A DNA stretch of 64,000 nucleotides from Hyphomicrobiaceae bacterium (GCA_022842785.1 JALHOW010000001.1:124001-188000); one strand, 5' to 3'; positions 10,236-19,206 are shown, numbered from the stretch's first letter. Program-made: numbers and translations. Notes: a model not told the origin generated them from the sequence alone.

Positions 10236-11299
10236 CCATGGCATCAAGCTCCCGCTCGCGCACGCTCGACCCAGCCAATCTCGATCCACTGCAGCGCTGG
10301 CTCGCGCGAGCGGTGGAGGCCGATCGCGTAGAGATCACGCGCGCCGATCTTCTCTCCGGTGGTGCCGTCCAGGAAAACTGGCGTATCGACGCGAGCATCC
10401 ATGGCGGCTCGCGCGCCGGCCAGAATGCGCTGGTTCTGCGCACGGATGCCATCGCGCGGCTCCCCATGAGCCTCGATCGTCCACGCGAGTTCGCTTGCAT
10501 CAAGGCTGCGCACAGTGCCGGCGTTCTCGTTGCCGAGCCGATCGCGGAATGCGCGGACAAAACCGTCATCGGCGCGCCCTTCACGGTGCAGCGGTTGCTG
10601 TCCGGTACGGCTCAGGGGCGGCGCATCACGCGCGATCCCAAGCTCGGCGAGTTCGGTCCTGCGCTCGCGCGCGAGATTGGGGCGCAGCTCGCGCGCATTC
10701 ATACGATCCGGCCGCCGCACGAGGCGCTGGCCTTCCTGACGCGGCCCGAACCCGATGCGGTCGCTGCTGCAGTTGCCGAGATGCGTGGTGCACTCGACAA
10801 GGCGACCGAGCCGCGTCCTGCACTCGAATGCGTGCTCTCCTGGCTGCTCGCACACAAGCCGGCGCCGCGTCCGGTCTCGCTCGTGCACGGTGATTTCCGC
10901 ACAGGCAACTATCTCGTCGACGGAGGACGCCTCACGGGCATTCTCGACTGGGAGTTCTGTCACTGGGGTGATCCGCGCGAGGATCTCGGCTGGTTCTGCG
11001 CGCGCTGCTGGCGCTTCGGCAATGACGCGCTGGCTGCCGGCGGTATCGCGACACGCGCCGATCTGCTCGACGGCTACAACAGCGTGTCGGATGCGCCGAT
11101 TGCGGAGAGCGAACTCGCCTTCTGGGAGATCCTCGGCGCTGCCCGCTGGGCTGCGATCGCGCTTCTGCAGGGGCAGCGTTTTCTCACCGGCGGCGAGCGT
11201 TCGCTGGAACTCGCTCTCACTGGCCTCATGCCGGCCGAGATGGAGTTCGACGCACTCGAAGCCATTACCGCGCTCGAAGCGGGGAGACCCATCGCATGA
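10232..11299 (+). CDS. Phosphotransferase family protein (APH/choline-kinase fold)
   Basis: The 355-residue protein has the aminoglycoside-phosphotransferase fold: Brenner-type loop H219-G-D221-F-x-x-x-N226, then metal-binding I-L-D239-W240-E-F-C-H-W-G-D-P and the C-terminal D-L-G-W-F helix. Many members of this clade sit beside acyl-CoA dehydrogenases and may phosphorylate a hydroxy-acid or hydroxyacyl substrate rather than an antibiotic; the substrate here is unknown. Translation is coupled to the SDR upstream (ATGA) and the DUF6285 gene downstream (overlap 11296-11299). A second ATG at 10238 is also possible. Confidence 0.85.
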   Translation: MTMASSSRSRTLDPANLDPLQRWLARAVEADRVEITRADLLSGGAVQENWRIDASIHGGSRAGQNALVLRTDAIARLPMSLDRPREFACIKAAHSAGVLVAEPIAECADKTVIGAPFTVQRLLSGTAQGRRITRDPKLGEFGPALAREIGAQLARIHTIRPPHEALAFLTRPEPDAVAAAVAEMRGALDKATEPRPALECVLSWLLAHKPAPRPVSLVHGDFRTGNYLVDGGRLTGILDWEFCHWGDPREDLGWFCARCWRFGNDALAAGGIATRADLLDGYNSVSDAPIAESELAFWEILGAARWAAIALLQGQRFLTGGERSLELALTGLMPAEMEFDALEAITALEAGRPIA

Positions 11300-11655
11300 C
11301 CGCACGCCGCATCGATGCCGATGCTCTGCTCGATCTCGCAACTGAAATGCTCCGCGCGGATGTGCTGCCAGCGCTGCCACCCGAGCAACGCTACGCCGGC
11401 GCCATGATCGCCAATGCGCTGGAAGTAGCCCGCCGCGCACTCGCCGAGGAAGTCGAGGCCGCTGAGTGGACGCTGCTCGACAGTCTCTACGAGGAAGGCG
11501 AAGGTTCCACGGCGCAGCTCGCGCGCGACATTCGCTCAGGCACGCTGCCCGAAGGCAAGGCGCGCGGCTTGGCCGATGATTTGCGCACCCTGCTCATCGC
11601 CGAGCTGCGCGTCAGGAACCCGCGCTTTCTCGCATCGCGCGGTATCTCGGGTTGA
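11296..11655 (+). CDS. DUF6285 domain protein
   Basis: A 119-residue, mostly helical, acidic protein. Its N-terminal R-P/I-D-A-D-A-L-L-D-L-A pattern and the Y-A-G-A-M-I-A-N-A-L-E-V-A-R-R block match DUF6285 proteins as I recall them, which are typically encoded directly after APH-like phosphotransferases. No catalytic motif is evident. The four-base overlap with the upstream gene and the recurrent pairing suggest it is a partner or regulatory subunit of that kinase; this is inference. Confidence 0.75.
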   Translation: MTARRIDADALLDLATEMLRADVLPALPPEQRYAGAMIANALEVARRALAEEVEAAEWTLLDSLYEEGEGSTAQLARDIRSGTLPEGKARGLADDLRTLLIAELRVRNPRFLASRGISG

Positions 11656-11669
11656 AACTGGAGGCGGAC

Positions 11670-12083
11670 ATGACGGAAGCAGAATTGAAGTCGGCCTTCG
11701 CGGCATTCCGCGCCGAGTTCGAGAAGGCAATCGCCTCGCAGCTCGAGGGTAATTCCGAACCGTTCAAGGCACTGTGGTCGCACAAGCCCGATAGCATGAT
11801 CTTCGGCGCGCAGGGCGGCATGGAGAAGGGGTGGCCCGAAGTCGGTAACCGTCTCGACTGGGTCACGGGCAGGGTGCGCGCACGGCTGACAAGTCTCGAG
11901 AATGTCTCGACGGCGATGCACGGCACCATGGCCATGACTGCGGATTTCGAGCACATGATCCGCAGCCTCGATGGCTGCGAGTTCGAGCGCACATTGCGTG
12001 TGACGCAGGCCTATCGCTTCGAGGACGGCGCGTGGAGGATCTTCTATCGCCACGGCGACGAGTATTTCCCGTCCGGGCGTTGA
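11670..12083 (+). CDS. SnoaL/DUF4440-like (NTF2-fold) protein
   Basis: A 137-residue single-domain protein. The N-terminal helices (E-A-E-L-K-S-A-F...), the aromatic pocket segment W-S-H-K-P-D-S-M-I-F-G-A-Q-G-G and the C-terminal R-V-T-Q-A-Y-R-F-E-D-G-A-W-R-I-F-Y-R-H-G-D strand pattern are those of NTF2-like SnoaL proteins. Ligand and function are unknown. GGAGG at 11660-11664 places the start at ATG 11670. It follows DUF6285 by 14 bases and may belong to the same operon. Confidence 0.78.
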   Translation: MTEAELKSAFAAFRAEFEKAIASQLEGNSEPFKALWSHKPDSMIFGAQGGMEKGWPEVGNRLDWVTGRVRARLTSLENVSTAMHGTMAMTADFEHMIRSLDGCEFERTLRVTQAYRFEDGAWRIFYRHGDEYFPSGR

Positions 12084-12157
12084 GCGCTGGCTGGTCCGCC
12101 AGCAGAACGCGCGGAGTTTCGCAAGGAACCGATCGTCTGCGTTGCGCGTTTCTAGTG

Positions 12158-12388
12158 ATGCAGCCAAATCTGACAACGATAGAACGCGCCTTCCAGCTTG
12201 CGGAAGCGCGGAAATGTTCGACGATCGAAGAGCTTCGTAAGGCTCTTGGCGCCGAGGGATATTCCCCGAACCAGATCACGGGCCGCGCGCTGACCAAGCA
12301 GCTGCGTGATTTGATGAAGGGTGGGAATGAAAAGGCCCCCAAGCGCGATGGAAAGCTGGCGGGGGCTGATCCAACCGGAGAAAGCTAA
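12158..12388 (+). CDS. Small conserved-looking protein, unknown function
   Basis: A 76-residue protein starting MQPNLTTIERAFQLAEARK. It looks like one small helical domain (T-I-E-E-L-R-K-A-L-G-A-E-G-Y-S-P-N-Q-I-T-G-R-A-L) with a basic hydrophilic tail. The shape recalls small DNA-binding or adaptor domains, and similar short frames with F-Q-L-A...I-R-x-x-L...E-G-Y occur in other alphaproteobacteria, but I cannot name the family. The ribosome site is poor; a GTG at 12155 is an alternative start. Its 3' end overlaps the convergent epimerase gene by four bases. Confidence 0.65.
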   Translation: MQPNLTTIERAFQLAEARKCSTIEELRKALGAEGYSPNQITGRALTKQLRDLMKGGNEKAPKRDGKLAGADPTGES

Positions 12389-13356
12389 CCCCACAGCTCC
12401 CGCACGGGCGACTGCACGCGCGAGTCCGGGTAGATCAGCCCGTGCGGTCGATCTTTGGCGAGCAGTAGCGGCCCATCGAGATCGGCCCAATCGGCGGACT
12501 GAGCGACGAGCGTCGCTGGCGCCATGGCCAGTGACGTTCCGAGCATGCACCCGACCATGATCTTGAAACCGAGACGACGTGCTTCAGCTGACATCGTGAG
12601 CGCGCCGGTCAATCCGCCGGTCTTGTCGAGCTTGATGTTCACAGCATCGTAGCGGTCGCGCAGTGCCGCGAGCCCGTCGGCCGTGTGGGCAGACTCGTCG
12701 GCGCATACGGGTATAGGACGCCGTATATGCGCGAGCGCGCCGTCATTGTCGGCGTGCAGCGGCTGCTCGATCAGCTCGAATCCGGCCTCGGCGGCGACCG
12801 CGAGTAGCATCTCCAACTCATCGGGTTTCCAGGCCTCGTTGGCATCGGCGACGAGCCGCGCGTCTGGGCGCGCAGCGCGGATCGCACGCATGCGCTCAGC
12901 GTCCGCATCGCCACCACCGAGCTTGATCTTGAGAAGCGAGTGCTGCAGCGCTTGGCTTGCGCGCTTGGCCATCATCTCCGGCGTATCGAGGCTCAGCGTG
13001 TAGCAGGTGAGCGGCGGCTGATAAGGACCGAGGCCAGCCAGCTCCCACGCGCGACGGCCGACGCTCTTCGCCTCGATATCCCAGAGTGCACAGTCGATGG
13101 CGTTGCGCGCGGCGCCGGGCGGCAGCGCATTGGCAAGGGCCTCGCGCGATGTGATCGCGCCTACGTTCTCGATTGCCGCGACAACATCTTCGACCGTTTC
13201 GCCATAGCGCGCATAGGGCACGCACTCACCGCGTCCGAGGATGCCGTCACGTCGCGCTTCAACAAGCACGACGACCGCTTCTGTGCGCGCACCTCGCGAG
13301 ATGGTGAAGGCGCCGTCGATGGGCCAGCGTTCGACTTTTGCGCTCAGTGCTATCAT
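12385..13356 (-). CDS. Enolase-superfamily dipeptide/N-acyl amino acid epimerase
   Basis: This 323-residue enzyme belongs to the muconate-lactonizing branch of the enolase superfamily. It has a capping domain, then a barrel with the K-I-K lysine motif, metal ligands in A-D-A-N (Asp), I-E-Q-P (Glu) and C-A-D-E-S (Asp), and the opposite lysine in N-I-K-L-D-K. The pattern fits L-Ala-D/L-Glu epimerase or the related N-acyl-Glu racemase annotated in rhizobia. Racemising peptidoglycan dipeptides is the likely role; exact specificity cannot be read. ATG 13356 (MIALSAKVERW) is preferred over upstream starts at 13362 and 13383. Confidence 0.85.
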   Translation of the reverse strand: MIALSAKVERWPIDGAFTISRGARTEAVVVLVEARRDGILGRGECVPYARYGETVEDVVAAIENVGAITSREALANALPPGAARNAIDCALWDIEAKSVGRRAWELAGLGPYQPPLTCYTLSLDTPEMMAKRASQALQHSLLKIKLGGGDADAERMRAIRAARPDARLVADANEAWKPDELEMLLAVAAEAGFELIEQPLHADNDGALAHIRRPIPVCADESAHTADGLAALRDRYDAVNIKLDKTGGLTGALTMSAEARRLGFKIMVGCMLGTSLAMAPATLVAQSADWADLDGPLLLAKDRPHGLIYPDSRVQSPVRELWG

Positions 13357-13401
13357 GCCCATGAGACACCGGGCCTGGATCAAGACCGCAACACGCTATA
13401 C

Positions 13402-13455
13402 CCGCCGGCGTAGCACAACGTTGGAGGCAGAGTACCTCTTCCCAGCAGCCGGCGG
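13402..13455 (-). repeat. Module B repeat, copy 3, with changed but still paired arms
   Basis: Arms CCGCCGGC (13402-13409) and GCCGGCGG (13448-13455) pair perfectly. They differ from the CCGCGGGC/GCCCGCGG arms of the other copies on both sides in a compensating way. The interior keeps TAGCACAAC, GTTG and CTCTTCCCAGCA. It lies between the CitE-like gene (ends 13459) and the epimerase (starts 13356), in the direction of transcription. Confidence 0.72.
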
Positions 13456-13458
13456 ACT

Positions 13459-14337
13459 TCAGCTACGACTCGCTATCGCGTCCGCGATCGCAACCGTGCG
13501 CCGCGCCATATCCGCGTGCAGCAGCTCGACCATGCGGCCTTCGAGATTGATCACGCCCTTGCCTTTGTTCTCGGGCTGATCGAACGCTGTAATGATCTTG
13601 CGCGCGAACTCGACTTCGGCTGCGGGCGGCGAGAATACCTCGTTTGCGAGCGCGATCTGATCGGGATGGATGAGCGTCTTGCCGTCGAAGCCGAGCATCC
13701 GGCCCTGCCCGCACTCCTTCGCGTATCCGTCCATATCGCGGAAGTTGTTATAGACGCCGTCGAGTATCGTCAGACCGTGCGCGCGCGCTGCGGTGAGCGC
13801 AGCCGACAGCCAGTAGAGAGCGGACGTGCGCTCGCCGTCGAGAATGGCGCCCGTCTCCTTGATGAGGTCGTTGAGCCCGAGCACCAGAACCACAAGACGC
13901 GAGCCCGCGTGGCGCGCGGCGCCCGCGATCTCGTCGGCCTTCAGGATCGCGATTGGTGTCTCGATCATGGCCCAGAGCTGCATGTTCTCGCTCGCACCGG
14001 CCTGACGCATGGCGGCCGAGGCGCGCGTAATGTCGTCACTACTCGCAGCCTTCGGGATGAGGATTGCGTCCGGACCTGCCGCGACGGCGGCCTTGATGTC
14101 CTCGCCGCCCCAGGGCGTGTCGAGGCCGTTCACGCGGATCACCAGTTCGCGCGGGCCGTAGCCACCTGCCTTCACGGCATCGGTCACTTGCGTGCGCGCC
14201 TGAGCTTTGGCGTCCGGCGCCACGGCATCCTCGAGGTCGAGAATGAGTGCATCGGCGGGGAGAGTCTTGGCTTTTTCGAGTGCACGGGCATTGGCACCCG
14301 GCATGTAGAGGACACTGCGGCGCGGGCGCACGGTCAT
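13459..14337 (-). CDS. HpcH/HpaI aldolase / citrate lyase beta (CitE)-like protein
   Basis: The 292-residue CitE-family lyase opens with R-S-V-L-Y-M-P-G-A-N and D-A-L-I-L-D-L-E-D-A-V (CoA-ester and Mg site). It has the catalytic-region Glu in W-A-M-I-E-T-P and a conserved G-F-D-G-K-T-L-I-H-P-D-Q-I block. Relatives cleave malyl-, beta-methylmalyl- or citramalyl-CoA; the substrate here is not determined. A GGAG before ATG 14337 supports that start over 14367. It is followed by module B copy 3 and the epimerase, but no metabolic link between the two is obvious. Confidence 0.87.
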   Translation of the reverse strand: MTVRPRRSVLYMPGANARALEKAKTLPADALILDLEDAVAPDAKAQARTQVTDAVKAGGYGPRELVIRVNGLDTPWGGEDIKAAVAAGPDAILIPKAASSDDITRASAAMRQAGASENMQLWAMIETPIAILKADEIAGAARHAGSRLVVLVLGLNDLIKETGAILDGERTSALYWLSAALTAARAHGLTILDGVYNNFRDMDGYAKECGQGRMLGFDGKTLIHPDQIALANEVFSPPAAEVEFARKIITAFDQPENKGKGVINLEGRMVELLHADMARRTVAIADAIASRS

Positions 14338-14564
14338 GGAAGTCTCCGGTACGTCTCGTGGGCTCATGGATCCCGGCTGTTATCGCGCGCGTTTTCCACA
14401 CGTGCAACGGTCGGTGTTGGCGCTGTGTCGTGCGGACTGGTATTGCCTGATTGAATTTCGGGCGGTCATCCTCCAGGCGCGACGCTGCACCACAGAGGGG
14501 CCTGAGCACTTGGGGCGTATTCACCGGCTTCCACCCGCGCTCTCACCTTGAAGGCTAAGCGCGC

Positions 14565-15482
14565 ATGAGCGTCTATCTCCCGATCGCTGAACTCGCCATC
14601 GGCCTGCATGTGCTGATCGCGCTCGGGCTGGTGGTCGGCTTTCTCTCGGGCATGTTCGGCATCGGCGGCGGCTTCATTACGACGCCGTTCCTGATCTTCC
14701 TCGGGGTGCCGCCGGCCATAGCTGTCGGAACAGGCGCGAGTCAGGTCGTGGCCTCGTCCGTGTCTGGCGCGATCGCGCATTGGCAGCGCGGCAATGTCGA
14801 TCTCCGAATGGGCCTGCTGCTCATAGCCGGTGGCGTGGTCGGTGCGACGGCCGGCATCATGTTCCAGCGCGTGCTCAAGGCCGCTGGTCAGCTCGATTTC
14901 TTCATTGCCATGGCCTACGTGCTCCTGCTCGGCACGGTCGGCGGGCTCATGCTCGTCGAGAGCGTTCGTACGATGCGTCAGTCGGCGGGTCCGCTGAAGA
15001 CCACGAGTCGGCGCGGTGGCCAGCACATCTGGGTGCAGCGCCTGCCGGTGAAGATGCGCTTTCAGACAGCCAAGCTCTACATGAGTGCGATCCCGCCGGT
15101 GCTGATCGGCGCCGCAGTTGGCTTGCTGACGGCGATAATGGGCGTCGGCGGCGGCTTCATGCTCGTGCCGGCGCTGATCTACTTGCTGCGCGTGCCGACG
15201 CGCGTCGTGATCGGGACATCGCAGTTCCAGGTCGTCTTCATCACGGCCTTTGCGACGCTGCTGCAGGCAACGACCAATTTCACCGTGGACTTGCTGCTCG
15301 CTGCACCCTTGATGATCGCTGGCGTCTTCGGCGCGCAGTACGGCGTGAGGGCGAGCCAGCGTCTGAAAGCCGAGCAGCTTAGAGCGCTTCTAGCCATTCT
15401 CGTGCTCGCCGTGGCCATTCGTCTGGCCTTCGGGCTGGTCATCGTGCCCGAGGACCTTTATGAACTCGACGACCGTCCGTAA
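14565..15482 (+). CDS. Sulfite exporter TauE/SafE family permease
   Basis: A 305-residue inner-membrane protein with two homologous halves, each opening with a glycine-rich motif (G-M-F-G-I-G-G-G-F-I and I-M-G-V-G-G-G-F-M) followed by a P-x-L/A-I hydrophobic helix, as in TauE/SafE permeases. A hydrophilic loop (about residues 145-170) links the halves. These proteins export sulfite, sulfoacetate or other small anions; nothing nearby fixes the substrate. It has its own upstream region, divergent from the CitE-like gene. Confidence 0.87.
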   Translation: MSVYLPIAELAIGLHVLIALGLVVGFLSGMFGIGGGFITTPFLIFLGVPPAIAVGTGASQVVASSVSGAIAHWQRGNVDLRMGLLLIAGGVVGATAGIMFQRVLKAAGQLDFFIAMAYVLLLGTVGGLMLVESVRTMRQSAGPLKTTSRRGGQHIWVQRLPVKMRFQTAKLYMSAIPPVLIGAAVGLLTAIMGVGGGFMLVPALIYLLRVPTRVVIGTSQFQVVFITAFATLLQATTNFTVDLLLAAPLMIAGVFGAQYGVRASQRLKAEQLRALLAILVLAVAIRLAFGLVIVPEDLYELDDRP

Positions 15483-15616
15483 GAGGCGAGACCCGTGCGG
15501 ACCGGTCAGGCCTGACCTGCGCCAGCCGGCGCCGAGAACCGGGAAATTCCTTGCCTGGAAGCATCCCCACCCGTTATGTCAAGCCATATATAGCGCCTTG
15601 CCCTGAAGGAGCAGTC

Positions 15617-17053
15617 ATGACCGCTTACGAAACGCTCAATCACTACATTGATGGCCAGTGGGTTCAGCCGACGTCGGGCAAGTCGCAGGAGGTCATGAAC
15701 CCCGCGAAGAACACACCGCTCGCGACGCTCGGCTATGCCGGCCGCGCCGACCTCGACAAAGCGATCAAGGCTGCCGAAAAGGGCTTCGCCACGTGGCGCA
15801 AGGTGTCGGCCTTCGAGCGGTCCGGCGTTCTGCGCAAGGCGGCCAACCTCGTTCGCGAGCGCGCCGACGACATCGCCCGCGTGCTCACCATGGAGCAGGG
15901 CAAGATCCTCGCGGAAGCGAAGATGGAAGTGATGTCGGGTGCCGACGTCATCGACTGGTTCGCCGAGGAGGGCAAGCGCGCCTACGGCCGTATCATTCCG
16001 GCCCGCGCGGACGGCGTGCGCAACATGGTCATCCAGGAGCCGGTCGGCATCGTCGCCGGTTTCGCGCCGTGGAACTTCCCCGTTACGCAGGCCGTGCGCA
16101 AGATCGCGGCGTCGCTCGCGGCTGGCTGCTCGATCATCCTCAAGTGCCCCGAAGAGACCCCAGGCTCACCGATCGGTCTCGTGCGCTGCTTCCATGACGC
16201 AGGCGTGCCGGCGGGCGTGCTCAATCTCGTCTACGGTGTACCGGCGGAACTCTCGGAGTATCTGATCCCGCATCCCAGCATCCGCAAGATCTCGTTCACC
16301 GGCTCGGTTCCGGTCGGCAAGCATCTCGCCTCGCTGGCTGGCCTGCACATGAAGCGTGCGACCATGGAGCTCGGTGGTCATGCGCCGGTGATGATCTTCG
16401 ACGACGTCGATACGGATGCCGTAGCGGCGCTGACGTCGGGCCTCAAGTATCGCAATGCCGGCCAGGTCTGCATTTCGCCGACGCGCTTCTTCGTGCACGA
16501 GAAGGCCTACGACAAGTTCGTCGGCAAGTTCATCGATCTCGCCAAGGGCATCAAGGTCGGTGACGGTCTCGAAGCCGATAGCAAGATGGGTGCGCTCGCC
16601 AATCCGCGCCGCGTGAATGCCATGCAGTCGATCATCGCCGACGTGCAGGAGAAGGGCGGCAAGGTTGCCACCGGCGGCAACCGCATCGGCAACCAGGGCA
16701 ACTTCTTCGAACCGACGGTTGTCACCGACGTGCCGAAGAATGCGCGCATTCTCTCGGAGGAGCCGTTCGGTCCGGTCGCGGTCATGATCCGCTTCAAGGA
16801 CACCGACGAGATGATCAGCGAGGCGAACAGCCTGCCTTTCGGCCTCGCCAGCTACGCCTTCACGCACAATGCCAAGACGGCGACCAAGCTCGCCGACACC
16901 ATCGACGCCGGCATGCTCACGATCAACCACCAGGGCCTTGCGCTTCCCGAAATGCCGTTCGGCGGCATCAAGGACTCCGGCTATGGCCACGAAGGCGGCG
17001 CCGAGGGTCTTCAGGTCTACCTGTCGCAGAAGATCGTCAGCCAGCTCGGCTGA
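15617..17053 (+). CDS. NAD(P)-dependent aldehyde (succinate-semialdehyde type) dehydrogenase
   Basis: The 478-residue ALDH has the P-W-N-F-P cofactor segment, F-T-G-S-V-P-V-G-K, the general-base Glu in M-E-L-G-G-H-A-P and catalytic Cys in G-Q-V-C-I-S-P. The C-terminal [15 protein letters not shown] block is typical of SSADH-like enzymes. It probably oxidises succinate semialdehyde or a similar short aldehyde. AAGGAGCAGTC before ATG 15617 decides the start, although the frame is open further upstream. It appears monocistronic, with a good terminator after it. GABA transaminase is not nearby. Confidence 0.88.
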   Translation: MTAYETLNHYIDGQWVQPTSGKSQEVMNPAKNTPLATLGYAGRADLDKAIKAAEKGFATWRKVSAFERSGVLRKAANLVRERADDIARVLTMEQGKILAEAKMEVMSGADVIDWFAEEGKRAYGRIIPARADGVRNMVIQEPVGIVAGFAPWNFPVTQAVRKIAASLAAGCSIILKCPEETPGSPIGLVRCFHDAGVPAGVLNLVYGVPAELSEYLIPHPSIRKISFTGSVPVGKHLASLAGLHMKRATMELGGHAPVMIFDDVDTDAVAALTSGLKYRNAGQVCISPTRFFVHEKAYDKFVGKFIDLAKGIKVGDGLEADSKMGALANPRRVNAMQSIIADVQEKGGKVATGGNRIGNQGNFFEPTVVTDVPKNARILSEEPFGPVAVMIRFKDTDEMISEANSLPFGLASYAFTHNAKTATKLADTIDAGMLTINHQGLALPEMPFGGIKDSGYGHEGGAEGLQVYLSQKIVSQLG

Positions 17054-17085
17054 TCGGTTTTCGGTTCGCAGATCAGGTTGTGCAG

Positions 17086-17120
17086 CGGGATCGGGCCATG
17101 CCCGGTCCCGTTATATTTTT
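17086..17120 (+). terminator. Rho-independent terminator after the aldehyde dehydrogenase
   Basis: CGGGATCGGGC (17086-17096) pairs with GCCCGGTCCCG (17100-17110) over a CATG turn with one wobble, followed by TTATATTTTTT. The T-tract overlaps the 3' end of the convergent DUF599 gene. Confidence 0.88.
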
Positions 17121-17788
17121 TCGCCGAACAGCAGGCGGCGCGAACGCGAGAGGAAATCCCGCCGGATCAGGATTGTGAGCACCCACACGCTCGTAATCAT
17201 GAAGGCAATGGGGTGATAGAACCACGCGAGCGCTGCGATCGCCGCGTAGAACGCCCGGAGCCCGCTGTTTGAATGCTCGCCGGCAATGCCGATCAGGCGC
17301 GCGGTCCGGAGCGCGTGCTCGTCGCAGTCGGCTTGATTGTTGCCGTTCGCGATCGGCGTCGCGCCGATCATGATCGCGGTGTAGTGCGCCAGGCGAAAGG
17401 CCCACGCAAACTTGAAGAATGCGTAGATGAAGATCGTGATCAGCAGGATCAGCTTCATCTCCCATACGACCGGCGTCGATTGCGCCGCATAGGGCAGGCG
17501 CTCGAATAGCTTCTGCACCTCATCGCCGGATCCGATCATAGCCGCAAGCCCGCCGATGCCGATCGCCGATGTCGAGGCGAAGAACGCATTGCCCTGCGAG
17601 AGCGAGGCCAGCAACTGCGCATCGACGATCCTCACGTCGCGCGCGGCCATGTTCTGCATCCAGGCAACGCGCTGCGCCTGTACCGCGCCGACGATGCTGC
17701 GATCAACGAGTGGCCTGTAGCCCGTTATGATGTGATAGCCGCCGATCAAAACCACGAAAGTGATGAAGGCAATCAGGTCGAGCGACAA
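17111..17788 (-). CDS. DUF599 family membrane protein
   Basis: A 225-residue integral membrane protein with about four hydrophobic segments. It contains the DUF599 landmarks W-M-Q-N-M near residue 45, D-A-Q-L-L-A-S-L followed by F-F-A-S-T, and a polar N-x-x-N/H-S-N-S-G-L-R-A-F-Y motif before the last helices. Function is unknown. It follows nnrU on the minus strand by nine bases and is probably co-transcribed with it. Confidence 0.85.
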   Translation of the reverse strand: MSLDLIAFITFVVLIGGYHIITGYRPLVDRSIVGAVQAQRVAWMQNMAARDVRIVDAQLLASLSQGNAFFASTSAIGIGGLAAMIGSGDEVQKLFERLPYAAQSTPVVWEMKLILLITIFIYAFFKFAWAFRLAHYTAIMIGATPIANGNNQADCDEHALRTARLIGIAGEHSNSGLRAFYAAIAALAWFYHPIAFMITSVWVLTILIRRDFLSRSRRLLFGEKI

Positions 17789-17797
17789 GATGGAACC

Positions 17798-18367
17798 TCA
17801 GGAGATGAGCGGGACGCCGATGATCCAGGTATGGCCGCGCGTCAGCATGAAGGCGTAGACGAGCAGGCCGATGACGAGTGCGATGATGTCATTCCGCACG
17901 GGGCCACTCTTGATCGGCAAGGCGCGACGCTTGGCCGAGATGCGATCATAGACAGCCCAGGCGAGCAGCGCGCCGAACAGAATGAAATTGGCGAGCCGCG
18001 CCGAGACGAGCAGGTGCGCAAACGCCCAGAGCTTCACCGACAGCAGCATGGGATGCTTCACGGCGGCGCTGATGCGTCCCGGTAGGTACGCCGCGGCGAG
18101 CAGCACGAACACCGGCAGCATGAGCGTCATGGTCACATGGCGCGTCCACCGCGGCGGATCCCACAGCAGGGGATTGCCGCTTGCCGCGTATCTGGCCTGA
18201 CCGAAACCGTAGACGATCAGGAAGAGGCCGATGAACGCGATCAGCGTGAACAGGCCCTTGTAGGCACCCTCGCCGAAACGAGCGGTCAGATTTCCGCGCG
18301 TACTCGGGCACGTCGGCACGAGATGAATACCGATGAAAACGGCGAGCCCGAGAATGAGCGGGATCAT
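17798..18367 (-). CDS. nnrU: NnrU family protein
   Basis: A 189-residue polytopic membrane protein with the family start (I-L-G-L-A-V-F-I-G-I-H-L-V-P) and the W-D-P-P-R-W-T-R-H and A-A-V-K-H-P-M-L motifs of NnrU, related to the NnrU/isoprenylcysteine methyltransferase-like fold. NnrU was first met in denitrification gene regions, though its exact role is unclear. Here it lies between trmD and DUF599, far from the nar cluster at 58-64 kb. The 12-base gap to trmD suggests readthrough from it. Confidence 0.87.
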   Translation of the reverse strand: MIPLILGLAVFIGIHLVPTCPSTRGNLTARFGEGAYKGLFTLIAFIGLFLIVYGFGQARYAASGNPLLWDPPRWTRHVTMTLMLPVFVLLAAAYLPGRISAAVKHPMLLSVKLWAFAHLLVSARLANFILFGALLAWAVYDRISAKRRALPIKSGPVRNDIIALVIGLLVYAFMLTRGHTWIIGVPLIS

Positions 18368-18379
18368 AGGCGTGTCTCC

Positions 18380-19108
18380 TTAAGTCTTGGGCTTCGTGCT
18401 TCCGGTGATCAGATCGGGCCGGCGCTCGCGCGTGAGACGTTCGGCTTCGGCACGCCGCCAGGCGGCAATGCGCTTGTGATCACCGGACAGCAGGATGTCC
18501 GGAATGGCGCGGCCCTCCCAGTCACGCGGACGCGTGTACTGCGGATACTCGAGGAGGCCGCTCTCAAAACTCTCTTCGCTCAACGAGGCCTCCGCGCCGA
18601 GCACGCCGGGCAGCAACCGCACGCACGCGTCGATCAGCACCATGGCCGCAAGCTCGCCGCCCGAGAGTACGTAGTCGCCGATCGAGATTTCTTCGAGCCC
18701 GCGCGCCTCGATCACCCGCTCATCGACACCCTCGAAGCGCCCCGCGAGCAGGATCGCGCCGGGACCCGCGGCCAGCTCGCGGACGCGCGCCTGCGTCAGC
18801 GGACGCCCGCGCGGGCTCAGGTAGATGAGCGGTACTTCGGCCAAGTCCTCGCGTGCGTGATCGATCGCGGCCGCCAGCACATCCGCACGCATGACCATGC
18901 CCGCGCCGCCACCGGCCGGCGTGTCGTCGATGGTGCGGTGCTTCGTCAGGCCGAAGTCGCGGATATCCACGCAGTCGAGCTGCCAGATGCCGTTCTCCAG
19001 CGCCGTGCCCACGAGCGAAACGCCGAGCGGTCCCGGAAACATGTCCGGGAAGATCGTCAGCACGCGCGCGTGCCAAGGTGTTGTGTCGGATGTCGTATCG
19101 GAATTCAT
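18380..19108 (-). CDS. trmD: tRNA (guanine(37)-N1)-methyltransferase TrmD
   Basis: A 242-residue SPOUT methyltransferase that adds m1G37 to tRNAs reading CNN codons. The landmarks are [19 protein letters not shown], the knot segment Y-L-S-P-R-G, and E-G-V-D-E-R-V with Y-V-L-S-G-G-E-L-A. It normally lies in rpsP-rimM-trmD-rplS. Here rimM and rpsP are absent, rplS is 3.3 kb away upstream on the same strand, and rplQ is the adjacent gene across a 317-bp repeat copy. ATG 19108 is preferred; 19114 is also in frame. Confidence 0.95.
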   Translation of the reverse strand: MNSDTTSDTTPWHARVLTIFPDMFPGPLGVSLVGTALENGIWQLDCVDIRDFGLTKHRTIDDTPAGGGAGMVMRADVLAAAIDHAREDLAEVPLIYLSPRGRPLTQARVRELAAGPGAILLAGRFEGVDERVIEARGLEEISIGDYVLSGGELAAMVLIDACVRLLPGVLGAEASLSEESFESGLLEYPQYTRPRDWEGRAIPDILLSGDHKRIAAWRRAEAERLTRERRPDLITGSTKPKT

Positions 19109-19206
19109 CTGCAACTCGGATCAGTGCCTACTTTGGAATGGTAACATGATCCGCGGTGCGCTGTTGACGTCATCCACTTCGGTGAGGGCACTGCGTGTTG
19201 CGCGCA

